Source: Zarea fungicola (taxonomy: Eukaryota; Ascomycota; Sordariomycetes; Hypocreales; Cordycipitaceae). From it: DNA of 64,000 nt. The notes below the pieces were generated by a model. It was not told the origin of the DNA. It saw nothing but the letters and a program-made list of their open reading frames with translations, and did no database searches. Location of the stretch: the NCBI GenBank assembly GCA_900169235.1, contig FWCC01000240.1:1-64000 (forward strand), given 5' to 3'. Positions 34,373 through 44,070 of this stretch are shown here, in pieces. The position numbers and the translations under genes were made by a program. Within the stretch, counting starts at the first letter, position 1, and each line of letters opens with the position of its first letter.

Positions 34373-36052
34373 TCAAGCGTCAAAGTCATACTGCTCCTCG
34401 TCGGGAAGCTCTCGATGTGTGGATAGACTCGGGGATATCGACGAGTACTCCAGTAGCCCTGCGACCTTTTTCGTCAGACTATCTCGCAGATGGGAGCTCA
34501 TCGTTTGCGTCTCGAAAATCCGCTCGGTAAGCGACCTCAGGACTGCCTTGGCGCCAATATCCTTGCAGTATTTTTCTGCTGAGCCGTCTCCAGCAGGGCT
34601 GCATAGAATCGAGTCAGCCAGCGCGGTTGCAATCTCGCACATTTTGACTTCCATTCCCGGGCCATGAGCCTCAAAGGCTTGCCTCGGAAACCGCTGGATT
34701 CCGCGAAGCGTGTCCACGGCAATCTCCAGTGGATATGCGACGGACAGAGCCCCAGACTCAACTGAATTGGGGGAAACATAGCCGCACAGAACGGAGAGTT
34801 TCCATGTGAGGGATCGGAGCCAGTGCCGGCTAACTACAATATCAACGAGCTGGATGGGGTTCTCTGCTGCTGATGCAGGCACGCCAGTCTCTGGAAGCTG
34901 AGGAGATGCTTGGATCGCGCGCTGGATTAGCAGAAGTTGGTCCTTGCTGATGCGATCACTGCTGTTGTTGTTGGTCATCCACATGCCAAAGAAGGATTTC
35001 CCCGGGGTGCTGAAGAGTGTGACCAGATTAACAAAGCCCTTGATTAGCTCTGGGTACTGTTCATCGCCTTCAGGCACGCTGGGCAAGTCAATGCTGTCCA
35101 GGACAGTCGGCAGCCCCCGTTCTATACATAGATAGCGCTCTGTCATGAACAAGAGAAAGTATAGTCTTCGTAGGACGGCTTGCTCGCGAGTTGTCCACGT
35201 CGGATATGCATAAGTGGCCTCGTTGTGCAGTCCGAGGAGATGAGCAAAAGTGATGGCCTCACGGATGTAAAAGGCTGCCATGGTAGACCGTGAGGGTTGT
35301 CGACCGTAGTGCATGTGCAGAAAGTAACTCGTGAGGATAGTGTCGAGTCCAACAGTGTCCATGTAGTCAAACGAGCCTCGCACTCGACGGCTCTCGGCGG
35401 CAAATGTGTCTGCTGGCAAATGCTCCTGAAGGCTTTGATAAATTGAACAGTCACCGTCTAGGTAGCTCAGCGTCGCTCCGCAGAGGGCTGTGGCCAAGGC
35501 ATATGGCTGTGGGTCACCTGCATCTGTCTCGAGACGGAATAGCAAGTCATCAACATGCACAAGCGGCCAAATGCCATAAAGTTTTTCCTGGTACAAATGG
35601 AGCACCGCTCGCAGTCGTGGGAGTGCTATGCGACCAAGGTCCCAAGGTGGGATAGGAAGGACATAGTTGGTAAAGCAGGCCTGCTCCCGGAGGGACAGCT
35701 CAAACGGGGTCGATGGGGTGATGGACAGCGCTGGGGATGACGGCTGTGATGAAGATGGAGACTGAGACTGAGACTCTCCCAGCCAAAGGCTACCGTCGGA
35801 TGAGTCGACGGGAGAGACTTGTTGGATTCCCTGCAAGTATTGTTGCTCTTGTCGTTGTTGTTCTAGTTGGTGCTGCTGCTTCAAAATCTTGACTTTGGAC
35901 TGGCGCAGCGATCGCGGACCCGACTTTTTGTGTTGGCGAAGGGCCGTACAGGTGAAGCCAGCCCCGACACAGCGAGCGCAAGGTTTGCCGCGATCACACT
36001 TGATCTTGCGGATATTGCAGAGATCGCACGCACGCTTGAGCTCACCAGGCAT
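34373..36052 (-). CDS. Zn2Cys6 activator of the MAL63/MAL13 type
   Basis: Single exon, 559 aa from the ATG at 36052; the frame is open upstream but MPGELKRACDLC is the conventional start. Binuclear cluster Cys9, 12, 19, 25, 28, 35, followed by the KKSGPRSLRQSK linker and a Gln-rich heptad-like stretch (QQHQLEQQRQEQQ) for dimerisation. The body matches yeast maltose activators in order: LYQEKLYGIWPLVHVDDL, TSYFLHMHYGR, RRLYFLLFMTERYLCIERGLP, FSTPGKSFFGMW, SRHWLRSLTWKL, and HGPGMEVKMCEIATALADS. Nuclear regulator expected to respond to an inducing sugar. It sits between the two MAL-type permeases and among alpha-galactosidase and GH95 genes, making it the presumed local activator. A paralogue lies at 14943. 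Confidence 0.92.
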   Translation of the reverse strand: MPGELKRACDLCNIRKIKCDRGKPCARCVGAGFTCTALRQHKKSGPRSLRQSKVKILKQQHQLEQQRQEQQYLQGIQQVSPVDSSDGSLWLGESQSQSPSSSQPSSPALSITPSTPFELSLREQACFTNYVLPIPPWDLGRIALPRLRAVLHLYQEKLYGIWPLVHVDDLLFRLETDAGDPQPYALATALCGATLSYLDGDCSIYQSLQEHLPADTFAAESRRVRGSFDYMDTVGLDTILTSYFLHMHYGRQPSRSTMAAFYIREAITFAHLLGLHNEATYAYPTWTTREQAVLRRLYFLLFMTERYLCIERGLPTVLDSIDLPSVPEGDEQYPELIKGFVNLVTLFSTPGKSFFGMWMTNNNSSDRISKDQLLLIQRAIQASPQLPETGVPASAAENPIQLVDIVVSRHWLRSLTWKLSVLCGYVSPNSVESGALSVAYPLEIAVDTLRGIQRFPRQAFEAHGPGMEVKMCEIATALADSILCSPAGDGSAEKYCKDIGAKAVLRSLTERIFETQTMSSHLRDSLTKKVAGLLEYSSISPSLSTHRELPDEEQYDFDA

Positions 36053-36531
36053 ATTCACTGTGTTAAGATAGCTTGCCCCAGAAAGATAACTTGACAGATA
36101 AGCTAGAGAGGAAAAACATTCATGAGTTCGTGACGTAGCAGTGAAGGCGGGGGTGGACCTGAGCCTTTTAGAATGAGGAACGTTGGCCCTGTAATAAGCT
36201 AGTGTCATAAATAAAAATCCGGAGTAATGTAAAGTTACTGGGGAAGGCAGATGAAAGTCTGGAGGCAATCCCCAGTTTAGGAATAGCTACTCCGTACACT
36301 GTCGAGTCAAGCGGTGGAGGTCGCTGGCACACGGACTTTAGCGGGACAGTAATACCATAGACAAGGGCTGAACCCAAAAGCCATCGTATTTACACCCGTC
36401 GCATATATGGAAACGCCCTACAAATGGGGTGTTTTCACACTACCTACAAGGGGGGAGCACGGCAGTTTTCACACCCATAACAAATCAGAATGGCATAACT
36501 CGCTCATTTGTATTCCCATCACCAACACCAT
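36053..36531. other. 479 bp intergenic region
   Basis: Promoter of the activator and 3' flank of the esterase. No other feature seen. Confidence 0.5.
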
Positions 36532-37347
36532 TTACTTTTTTACGGCAACATCTTGCCACAAGGTGGCTGGTAAGTTGCGTCTATCAACGTCATAAATGTG
36601 TGGCAAGACTGTGGGTAGATTTTCCGGCTGTATCTCTGGAAAATTGTCTCGAATCGTCTCTAGCAGCTTTGTGTACCATATTCTGTATCCATCGCCTGTA
36701 AGGTGCACTCCATCTGTCAACAGGCGCGACAGTGCCGCGTTGGGCTGAGTGTTGCCTTGTCCCGGAATGGCGGCGCCTTCTTTCCATCCAGCAGCGTCCA
36801 TAAGTGCATGCCACATATCCAAAAATGGCACTTTACAGTCTTTAGCGACCTCACCGGCAGCCGTGGCATATTGCATCATCCCCGCCATGCTCTTCTCTTC
36901 TTCTCCTGGGAACATGGCCTCGTCGATTGGACCAGGCCCGACTATAACGACTCTCTCCACCCCCGCACTCAGAGAGGTGTCAATCATCCACTTGAGATTC
37001 TCCTTGTATCGCTCGATGGGCACATAGTGCATGTCGTTCTTGTTGACATCGTTTGTCCCGACCTCAATGAGTAGAAGCTTGATGCTCTCCCCGGCGGCCG
37101 TCTCGGCGCGTATTGTCGGTAGCAGGATCTGTCGCAGGTGCTCTGAACTGTAACCGCCATAACCTCGGGGGACGACGGCAAGCTTGCGAAAATAATGGTG
37201 CTGAAGCGCGGGTGTTAGGGCAAAGGACAGCGTGAGAATGTCACTGCTGAGCTCCGTCAGAGAGTCCCCAAAGAGAAGAATCTTGTCGTGCCTCACGCTC
37301 TTGATCGCAAGAGGCGTCGGTTCTTCAACACTTGTGTTGGCTGCCAT
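36532..37347 (-). CDS. cytosolic SGNH/GDSL esterase, IAH1-like
   Basis: Single exon, 271 aa from the first ATG at 37347; the upstream frame starts at TTG. SGNH blocks: GDSLTE with nucleophile Ser29, RGYGGYSS (block II Gly), EVGTND (block III Asn), and LLTDGVHLTGDGY with catalytic Asp and His. Order and spacing match isoamyl-acetate hydrolase IAH1, a broad acetyl-ester hydrolase. No signal peptide, so cytosolic, unlike the secreted rhamnogalacturonan acetylesterases. Between the activator and the second permease, it could remove O-acetyl groups from imported oligosaccharides so the exo-glycosidases can proceed. That role is inference; it could also be a general esterase that merely lies here. 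Confidence 0.88.
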   Translation of the reverse strand: MAANTSVEEPTPLAIKSVRHDKILLFGDSLTELSSDILTLSFALTPALQHHYFRKLAVVPRGYGGYSSEHLRQILLPTIRAETAAGESIKLLLIEVGTNDVNKNDMHYVPIERYKENLKWMIDTSLSAGVERVVIVGPGPIDEAMFPGEEEKSMAGMMQYATAAGEVAKDCKVPFLDMWHALMDAAGWKEGAAIPGQGNTQPNAALSRLLTDGVHLTGDGYRIWYTKLLETIRDNFPEIQPENLPTVLPHIYDVDRRNLPATLWQDVAVKK

Positions 37348-38636
37348 TGCTTCGCACTCGGACTGTTGCTGTGAAGAAAACGCCACAAAATGATTGATAT
37401 GTTTACTGAAGAGTCTTCCCCAAGAAAGTAAAACAACGAGGCAGTTTAGTAATTTGCCGCGAATCAAACGGTATCCAGTTTAGACAGACAATGCTATTTC
37501 TTTTGCGACTCGGCAGCGCCCGGCAAGATTATCGGTACCCTGCGAAGCTCCAGAACTCGTGGGTTGTCCAGCTGGTTGCTGTCGGAGCTTGCAAAAACTC
37601 GCTAGAACCTCTGGTGCCGCAGCAGCCATTCCAATGGTTTCACCGGGCTATTATTCGGAGCTCAACGCCACCAGTCGGCTCAGCTCCCCCCGCATTGCCC
37701 CGCGACAGCTCCATCACCAGCACTAGTAGATTTGGAGAGAGTTGGGGAACAAGGAACAAGCAGGGCCGTTGTGTTTGACCCGTCGGGATGTTCGCACAGG
37801 CTGCGGCTATGCAATTTTCGCTTCGTCACGAGCCGACACAATCCCTTTCAGTTCAATCCCGATCGTCTGGGGTATGCGGGGAGACCATAACCTGGGGAGG
37901 CGGTTGGCCGCCGCCACTTGAGCCGTCGGGTGAATACTGGACGCTTGTGCCTGATTTACTTGCGGCCGGCTGCTGCAAGAATGGCGTCAATGGACATAGG
38001 GCGCTTCTAAGCCTCAGCTCAGTCATGCTCGTGACTTACCGTGACTTACCGTGGAGTAATACCGAGCGTAATTCGATGGAGCGGTGACTTGGCATCGGGG
38101 CTAGCCTGGGTTCGCCCGTTGCTCTTGGCATCTTTGAGCTCCCGTCTGAAGCAGATATTTTCTCATTTTTCGCAAATTTTACGCAGTGTAGTAGTTGGTG
38201 AAAGATTTTATTTCGACTAGATAAGTATCTTCGCGATTTCTGGTTTCACAGTTATTGAGTCTTCTATAACACACTTGGGTCGGCTCCATAACCAAGCCAG
38301 AGTGCCAAGCACGTTTCTTGATTTCATCCCTCAGCTAGGCTAAAGGATGATCTTGGCGATGAGGCTCTTGGCCTTCAGCACGATCTGCGTCAGGCTAAGT
38401 GACAGGGAACGGTCTGCTAGTTACAGACTTAGCGGCAGCGTGACTGGGCAACACAAATTCTACAACGCATTTTTATAAACCATTACCGAGTCTATGACCC
38501 TAGCTAGCATTAGAGCATCACATTTGATATTGACATTTATGAGAAAAAGGTTGCAACGAAATGTCAGGCTTGAAGAAACTGGCTACAAATCTAACTTGCA
38601 AGGACAATACCAATCTCCTTTGAACTGCATCTGCTA
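37348..38636. other. 1.3 kb intergenic region
   Basis: Promoter of the esterase and 3' flank of the second permease. No gene supported. Confidence 0.5.
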
Positions 38637-40319
38637 TTAAACCCTGGCTTCATCATCAGCGTCATCATCAGTCTCGATCTTGTAGTTCTTAAACTGTCTT
38701 GCAGAAACGTTTCTCTCAAACATAATGTCCAGTTCTTCGTAAGTTCGCCCCTTAGTCTCCGGCTAAATTCCGTGTTAGTCAATGCTCAAAATGGCTTATT
38801 ATAGGGCTAGAGATGCGAAACTCACCATTCTAAAGTAGCACCATGTTAGGGAGATGACGGAAATTCCACCATACAGCAACTCTATCTTGGCTCCGACACC
38901 TGCGGCACCGGGGTTGAGAAGATACGGACCAATCACGGAAGTGACCAGTCCCGTGAGGGCGTCAATAATGGTAGCAATGGCAATCGTCTTGGATCTGAGC
39001 TTGGTCGACGGCGTCTCGCAGACGACAACGTACGTCAGTGGACCAAGAGTCATTTGCCAAATGAACTGCAGCACGATGAGGAGGGTAGCCTGCGCCCATC
39101 GGTAGCTGTCATTGGTCTTGTAGTCGTGCGCGAAGCTGAGGAAGGCGACGGTAAAGAGGGTGGCAACCATGAAGCCAAGTCCACCGAGGTAGGCTGTGCG
39201 ACGGCCCAGGTAGATGAGTGGAATGGCCGAGAGCAGCGTACCAACAAATCCGACACCGTTGAGGCCGACGCCCATGTCAAATGCCTGCACGTTGTTGAGA
39301 CCAATCTGCTCGAAAAAGTAAGTCGCGAAGCCGACGGGGTTGCCGCTAAAGTTCTGGACGATGAAGAGAAGGATGCAGATTTCCATGCGGCGTCTGTTGG
39401 GTCCTTTCCAGCAGTCAGAGTACTTGGTGCCAATCTCCATGTCTCGCTCAAGAAGATCAGTCTTGACCATCATGGCGAGTGTTTCCTTGGTGTTGATGCC
39501 CGAATCGCGCTGCACAAGCTTTTGCAACGACTCCTCCGCGAGCTCCATCTTGTCCTGTCGAATGAGCCACCAGGGCGACTCTGGGGCAAAGTAGAGTCCG
39601 GCGAGGAGGATGACGGGCCAAATCCACTGAAGGGCAAAGGGAATGCGATAGGCCCACTGGTCAGGGCGGGTGATGAAGCCACGGGTCACACCCGTCTGAA
39701 TGAACTGGCCCATAACGTAGCAGAGGTTGATATAGCCGGTGAGGAAACCGCGCAGGCTCAGAGGAAGCACCTCGGAAGCGTACGTCGGGGCAATGACGCA
39801 GTAACTTCCCCAAACGACGCCGCTGAGATACATGCTGGCCACCAAGACTTTGAGAGACGGGGCAAAGACTTGCAAAAATGTCAAGACGCCGGTGAGACAA
39901 AGCGAAGCAGCGAGAGTCTTCTTGCGGCCGAACCGCTCCATGGGGAACGTGACGAGGTATGCTCCAATAATCTGTCCGACCAAGCTGCCCATGCTCATGG
40001 CGACCTGCCATTTGGCAGGAATCTGGTAGCCACCATGGTCTGGGCCGTAGTCGATGCCATAGGCGTTCTGGAACGCAGGCAGGGCAAAGAAGTTGCCGCT
40101 AATCTCAATGTCATAGGCTCGCATGATGATGCTGAGCGAGATGAACATGGACCAGAAGACGCCCTTGCGGTACAGCTTGAAGCCCTCCCAATGACCAATT
40201 CGATGCTCGGTTGCAGTACCGCGGCTGGCCATGGCCGCGCTGATCTGCGACTGCTTGTCGGGGAACTCATCGACATTGCTTGGAGCATGCTCCAGCGTCA
40301 CAGTTGCGTCCTTTTCCAT
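38637..40319 (-). CDS. MFS sugar:proton symporter, alpha-glucoside permease (MAL) type
   Basis: Two exons, 38826-40319 and 38637-38762, 539 aa, from the ATG at 40319; upstream codons lead only to TTG. The small last exon restores CYFRM-PETKGRTYEELDIMF and an acidic tail. Twelve membrane segments, MERFGRKKT after TM2, AYASEVLPLSLRG, PESPWWLIR, the NTKETLAMMVKTDLLE...GTKYSDCWKG loop and GRR after TM8 place it with alpha-glucoside permeases. Plasma membrane importer. It is transcribed divergently from the GH95 gene across an 874 bp promoter, suggesting joint induction, and so is the better candidate for importing the GH95 substrate. Confidence 0.93.
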
Positions 40320-41193
40320 TGTCGAGAGTAGTCGAAGCAAAGATGGAGTTTGGTTGTATGCACTTGGTGTTGGAATGAAGGCTCACGAATCCGACAACTC
40401 TTTTGTTTCGACAGGACGGTTTACCCACAGTACTTATCTATCCATCGGATCATGCCAACAACGTGGCTGAAGTCAAGAGATGGACAAGAGATGGACAAGA
40501 GATGGCGGGCCCCCATGGGGAAACAAAGTGGTGGCGTCTGTCGACAAACTGGAAGCACTCAATTTTCATGGCTATTTCCTGTCCGGCATAATTCACGGCA
40601 CGACTAAATGGTCTGGACCAAATGCTCCAGCGTCAGCTCAGTAGGCGACGGGGCACACCCAGCCAAAAGAGTCGCTGACTCGTGGAGAGGCAGTATTGCA
40701 ACCAATCCTCTCGATTTACTCGGGACTTCGGCAATTACGCCTGCCACTAGGCGACTAGCCCAACAAGCTCCCATGTCCACACAAGACTGCCCGATAATCT
40801 TACCGACCCGACTGAATAATGTCATGTCGCGCCTTACTGCTAACTAACCGACGGGTGCATAAGAAGCTGTGAATGACATGAATGAGAATTATTAAAAATC
40901 AAAATTGCAATTCTCGGCAAGACTGCTCAAGGTATGCTGCCCAGTCACCCAGGGTATCGGGATATGCTGAGAATCCGCCTTGTTGAAACGCGCCGCTGTT
41001 CATTCAACTAATTTCCTTCTCCATTTGGTCAATAATAATTTAGTTAGTCTAAATTTTGGCAGTGCTAGTAATCAAGCGAGAAAATCGTCCATTACTTACA
41101 CGGCAATAATATCAAGCAAACAACTGCTGTCTGATATATCAAAGGCATCGCCACGCATTTGAACATTATTATACTCATAGCACACCAATCAGC
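40320..41193. promoter_or_regulatory. shared divergent promoter, MFS permease and GH95
   Basis: An 874 bp interval between divergent ATGs. It contains about two and a half tandem copies of an 11 bp AGATGGACAAG unit near 40478-40505 and a 14 bp copy (40622-40635) of a segment inside the permease's N-terminal coding region (40287-40300). Shared regulation is inferred from layout. Confidence 0.5.
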
Positions 41194-43557
41194 ATGTCTG
41201 CAGAGCACCGACTGTATTACCAGAATGCGTCGACAACCTTTCCCACCAGTCTTCCGCTAGGAAATGGCCGTCTCGCCGCTTCAGTTTTGTCTTCACCTGA
41301 TCAAGAATCCTTCATTTTGAACGAGGTGACTTTTTGGTCTGGTGCACCACATACTGCTGGTTCAGGCCTGGCGCAGCATCCTGCCGACCCCAAAGCAGAG
41401 CTGCGAAAAACGCAGCAATGTCTGCTTGATGGAGATTTTGAACAGGCGAGGCAGCGATCACAGCAGTACTACGAGAGCGAGAAGCGTAATTTTGGCACCA
41501 ATCTGGCTGTCGGCCATCTTGACATTGCGGTACAGGGTCATGGCGAGGCGACCAGTTTTGAGCGACAGTTGAAGATGGACGAGGCTGTCGCAGAAACGCA
41601 CTACGTGAGAAAGGGTCATAGTTTTCAAAGACGAAGCTTCTTGAGCCATCCCCATCAGACGCTGGTCGTCACATTTGACACTTTGGACCCGCGTGGGCTG
41701 AACCTTGTCGTCGGCCTGCGGGGCGAGAATGATGCATTTGTATCCAGCGTGCAAGATGGAAGGCTACAGTTTGACGCCCACGCACTCGAGGGTGTTCACA
41801 GCGATGGCAAAAGCGGTGTTAAAGGCCGCGGTGTCGTTGCTGTGGCCGGCGAGGATGTCAAGGTGGAAGAGAGAGAGGGCAAGCTCGCCGTGTCGGGAAC
41901 AAAACGCATCACAATATTCCTCGCCTTCACCACCGACTATCATGAAACCGGCACCGGATGGCAGATGAAAGCGTCTCAGCAGATAGATGAAGCAAAGAAG
42001 TTGTCCGTGGACGATCTCTTTGCCTCGCATCTGGCCGATTATCAGCCAATCTACCAGAGAACAAGCCTCACACTGGGCAGCGCGTCAGACTCCAAAGCCA
42101 ACGTCCCTACGGATGACCGACGTAGACAGCTTCAAGGTCCCGCGTATGCCGGAGATGCAGGCATGTTTGCCCTGTACTTTCACCTTTCACGGTATCTTAC
42201 CATTGCCGGTACGCGCGCCGACTCACCGCTGCCTCTACATCTTCAAGGCCTGTGGAACGACGGCGAAGCCTGTCGTATGGGTTGGAGCTGCGACTACCAT
42301 CTCGATATCAACACACAGATGAATTACTACCCAACGATACCGAGTGGAATTCCTGAAGCTATGGAACCCATGGTGACGTACTTGAAGTCTCTTGCCGCCG
42401 CTGGAGAAGATGCTGCCCGCGCCTGTTATGGTTGCACGGGATGGGTGGCGCACGTCTTCAGTAACGTTTGGGGATTCGCTGATCCAGGTTGGGAGATGAC
42501 CTATGGCCTGAATGTCACGGGTGGTCTCTGGATGGCAGTTCACCTGATTGAAATGTACGAGTACAGCCTCGACGACAAGTTTCTCCGCGACACGGCGTAC
42601 CCCATCCTAAAAGGCGCGGCCGAATTCTTCCTCGACTACATGATTGAAGACCCCTCAACGGGCTGGCTTCTCACTGCGCCATCCATTAGTCCCGAAAACA
42701 GCTTCCTGGTGGACGTGGCAGGCAAGGGGAAGCAGGAGCACTGCATCCACCTCTCGCCCACCCTCGACATTGTTCTTTTGCGCGATCTCTTTGACTTTTG
42801 CTCGTACGCCTCCAAGCGTCTCGGTGTCGATGCGGCCTTTGCCGAGCAGATCAATGCAGCCACAGCCAAATTGCCTCCGCTGCAGATCGGCAAGCATGGC
42901 CAGCTGCAAGAATGGCTCCAGGACTTTGAGGAAGCTCAGCCGTTCCACCGCCATCTTTCCCAAACCATGGGGCTCTGCCGGTCGGCGCAGGTGTCGGTGA
43001 GGCATACGCCGGATCTCGCACGGGCTATCCGCGTCTCGCTTGACCGGAGAAAGGACCGCGAGGACTTGGAGGACATTGAGTTTACGGCCGCGCTCTTTGC
43101 TCTCAACTACGCCCGTCTGGGCGATGCGGAGAAGACGCTCAGCGAGACGGGCCATTTGATTCAGGAGCTGAGTTTTGATAATCTTCTCAGCTTCAGCAAG
43201 CCTGGCGTGGCCGGCGCGGAGGAAAATATTTTTGTCGTGGACGGCAACTTTGGCGGTGCTGCCGTCGTCATGGAGATGCTGGCTCGTTCGTTGATGCCGT
43301 CGCTTGCGGGCCCAGTCGAGGTTGATCTGCTCCCAGCGCTTCCAAAGTCGTGGACAGAAGGAAGAGCGGCTGGCTTTCGGCTGCGAGGCGGCTTGGAGCT
43401 AGATTTAGAATGGTCCGAAGGCGTGTTGGACAAGGCAACGTTTAGGGCAATGGCGGCTGGACGTATCGAGGTGCACTACGGCGACCATGTCTTCAAAGCA
43501 GAGTACCAGCCAAACGATGTCATTCATCTGGGCCCATCGTTGGAGATTGCTAGTTAG
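41194..43557 (+). CDS. cytosolic GH95-family enzyme (alpha-L-fucosidase/alpha-L-galactosidase type)
   Basis: Single exon, 787 aa, a full-length GH95 without a signal peptide. Family marks: FPTSLPLGNGRLAA at 16-30, NEVTFWSG (43-50), LQGLWN (350-355), DYHLDINTQMNYYP (367-380), APSISPENSF with candidate general acid Glu501, and EWLQDFEEAQPFHRH with Asp577. GH95 enzymes invert and remove alpha-1,2-L-fucose or the related alpha-L-galactose. Oddities: the N-x-N pair that polarises the catalytic water in the bifidobacterial enzyme reads Asp371-Ile-Asn373 here, and the usual GGHTGWSRAW segment after the RHxS region is replaced by a charged stretch ending DIEFTAALFALNYARLGD. It is divergent, not broken. 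Cytosolic placement beside a permease means its substrate is imported. Confidence 0.88.
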   Translation: MSAEHRLYYQNASTTFPTSLPLGNGRLAASVLSSPDQESFILNEVTFWSGAPHTAGSGLAQHPADPKAELRKTQQCLLDGDFEQARQRSQQYYESEKRNFGTNLAVGHLDIAVQGHGEATSFERQLKMDEAVAETHYVRKGHSFQRRSFLSHPHQTLVVTFDTLDPRGLNLVVGLRGENDAFVSSVQDGRLQFDAHALEGVHSDGKSGVKGRGVVAVAGEDVKVEEREGKLAVSGTKRITIFLAFTTDYHETGTGWQMKASQQIDEAKKLSVDDLFASHLADYQPIYQRTSLTLGSASDSKANVPTDDRRRQLQGPAYAGDAGMFALYFHLSRYLTIAGTRADSPLPLHLQGLWNDGEACRMGWSCDYHLDINTQMNYYPTIPSGIPEAMEPMVTYLKSLAAAGEDAARACYGCTGWVAHVFSNVWGFADPGWEMTYGLNVTGGLWMAVHLIEMYEYSLDDKFLRDTAYPILKGAAEFFLDYMIEDPSTGWLLTAPSISPENSFLVDVAGKGKQEHCIHLSPTLDIVLLRDLFDFCSYASKRLGVDAAFAEQINAATAKLPPLQIGKHGQLQEWLQDFEEAQPFHRHLSQTMGLCRSAQVSVRHTPDLARAIRVSLDRRKDREDLEDIEFTAALFALNYARLGDAEKTLSETGHLIQELSFDNLLSFSKPGVAGAEENIFVVDGNFGGAAVVMEMLARSLMPSLAGPVEVDLLPALPKSWTEGRAAGFRLRGGLELDLEWSEGVLDKATFRAMAAGRIEVHYGDHVFKAEYQPNDVIHLGPSLEIAS

Positions 43558-44070
43558 ACTTTGCATACAGGCAATATCGGCTTGTGTAATTACGAGCAGA
43601 GTAATGCGTCTATGAGGAAAAAGAAGTGTGGTTAAGACGGCAGCTACAATAGTAATGAAGAAAATGATTGTTATGCACCTCTTGCTTGTTAATTTACTAT
43701 ATTGGTACTTGTCCTTTCTACATGAAAATCATGTAAAATGTCGTGCTAAAGGCGTCTCTACGACTAATCTGACTTCCGCTCCGTAGAGCTACGAGGCTCT
43801 TATGTTGGCTTTAGGGGTGCTTAAAAAAAACGTGGAAATTTGTTACCATTCTTGCATAGAGAAAACATTGCATAAAACGTTACAGCAAGGAAAAGTGCGA
43901 AATACGCCGTCTCTAAATGCTTTACTTGGTCTCATCAGCATAGTGTGTGCTTCGTGATTGCAGTTTCACAACAAAATAAATTATCGCTATATACGCTATT
44001 CTCATCTTAAAAATCTCCCCCGCATTTTTCAAGTCTTCTTATTCTCATTTGCCTGACATTACTCTATTAC
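43558..44070. other. 513 bp convergent intergenic region
   Basis: Lies between the 3' ends of GH95 and GH27. AT-rich with poly(A)-signal-like runs; no gene. Confidence 0.5.

Noticed and set aside
39054..40331. 425-residue plus-strand frame opposite the second permease
   Set aside because: Antisense to a clear twelve-span transporter; composition is a codon-bias artefact.
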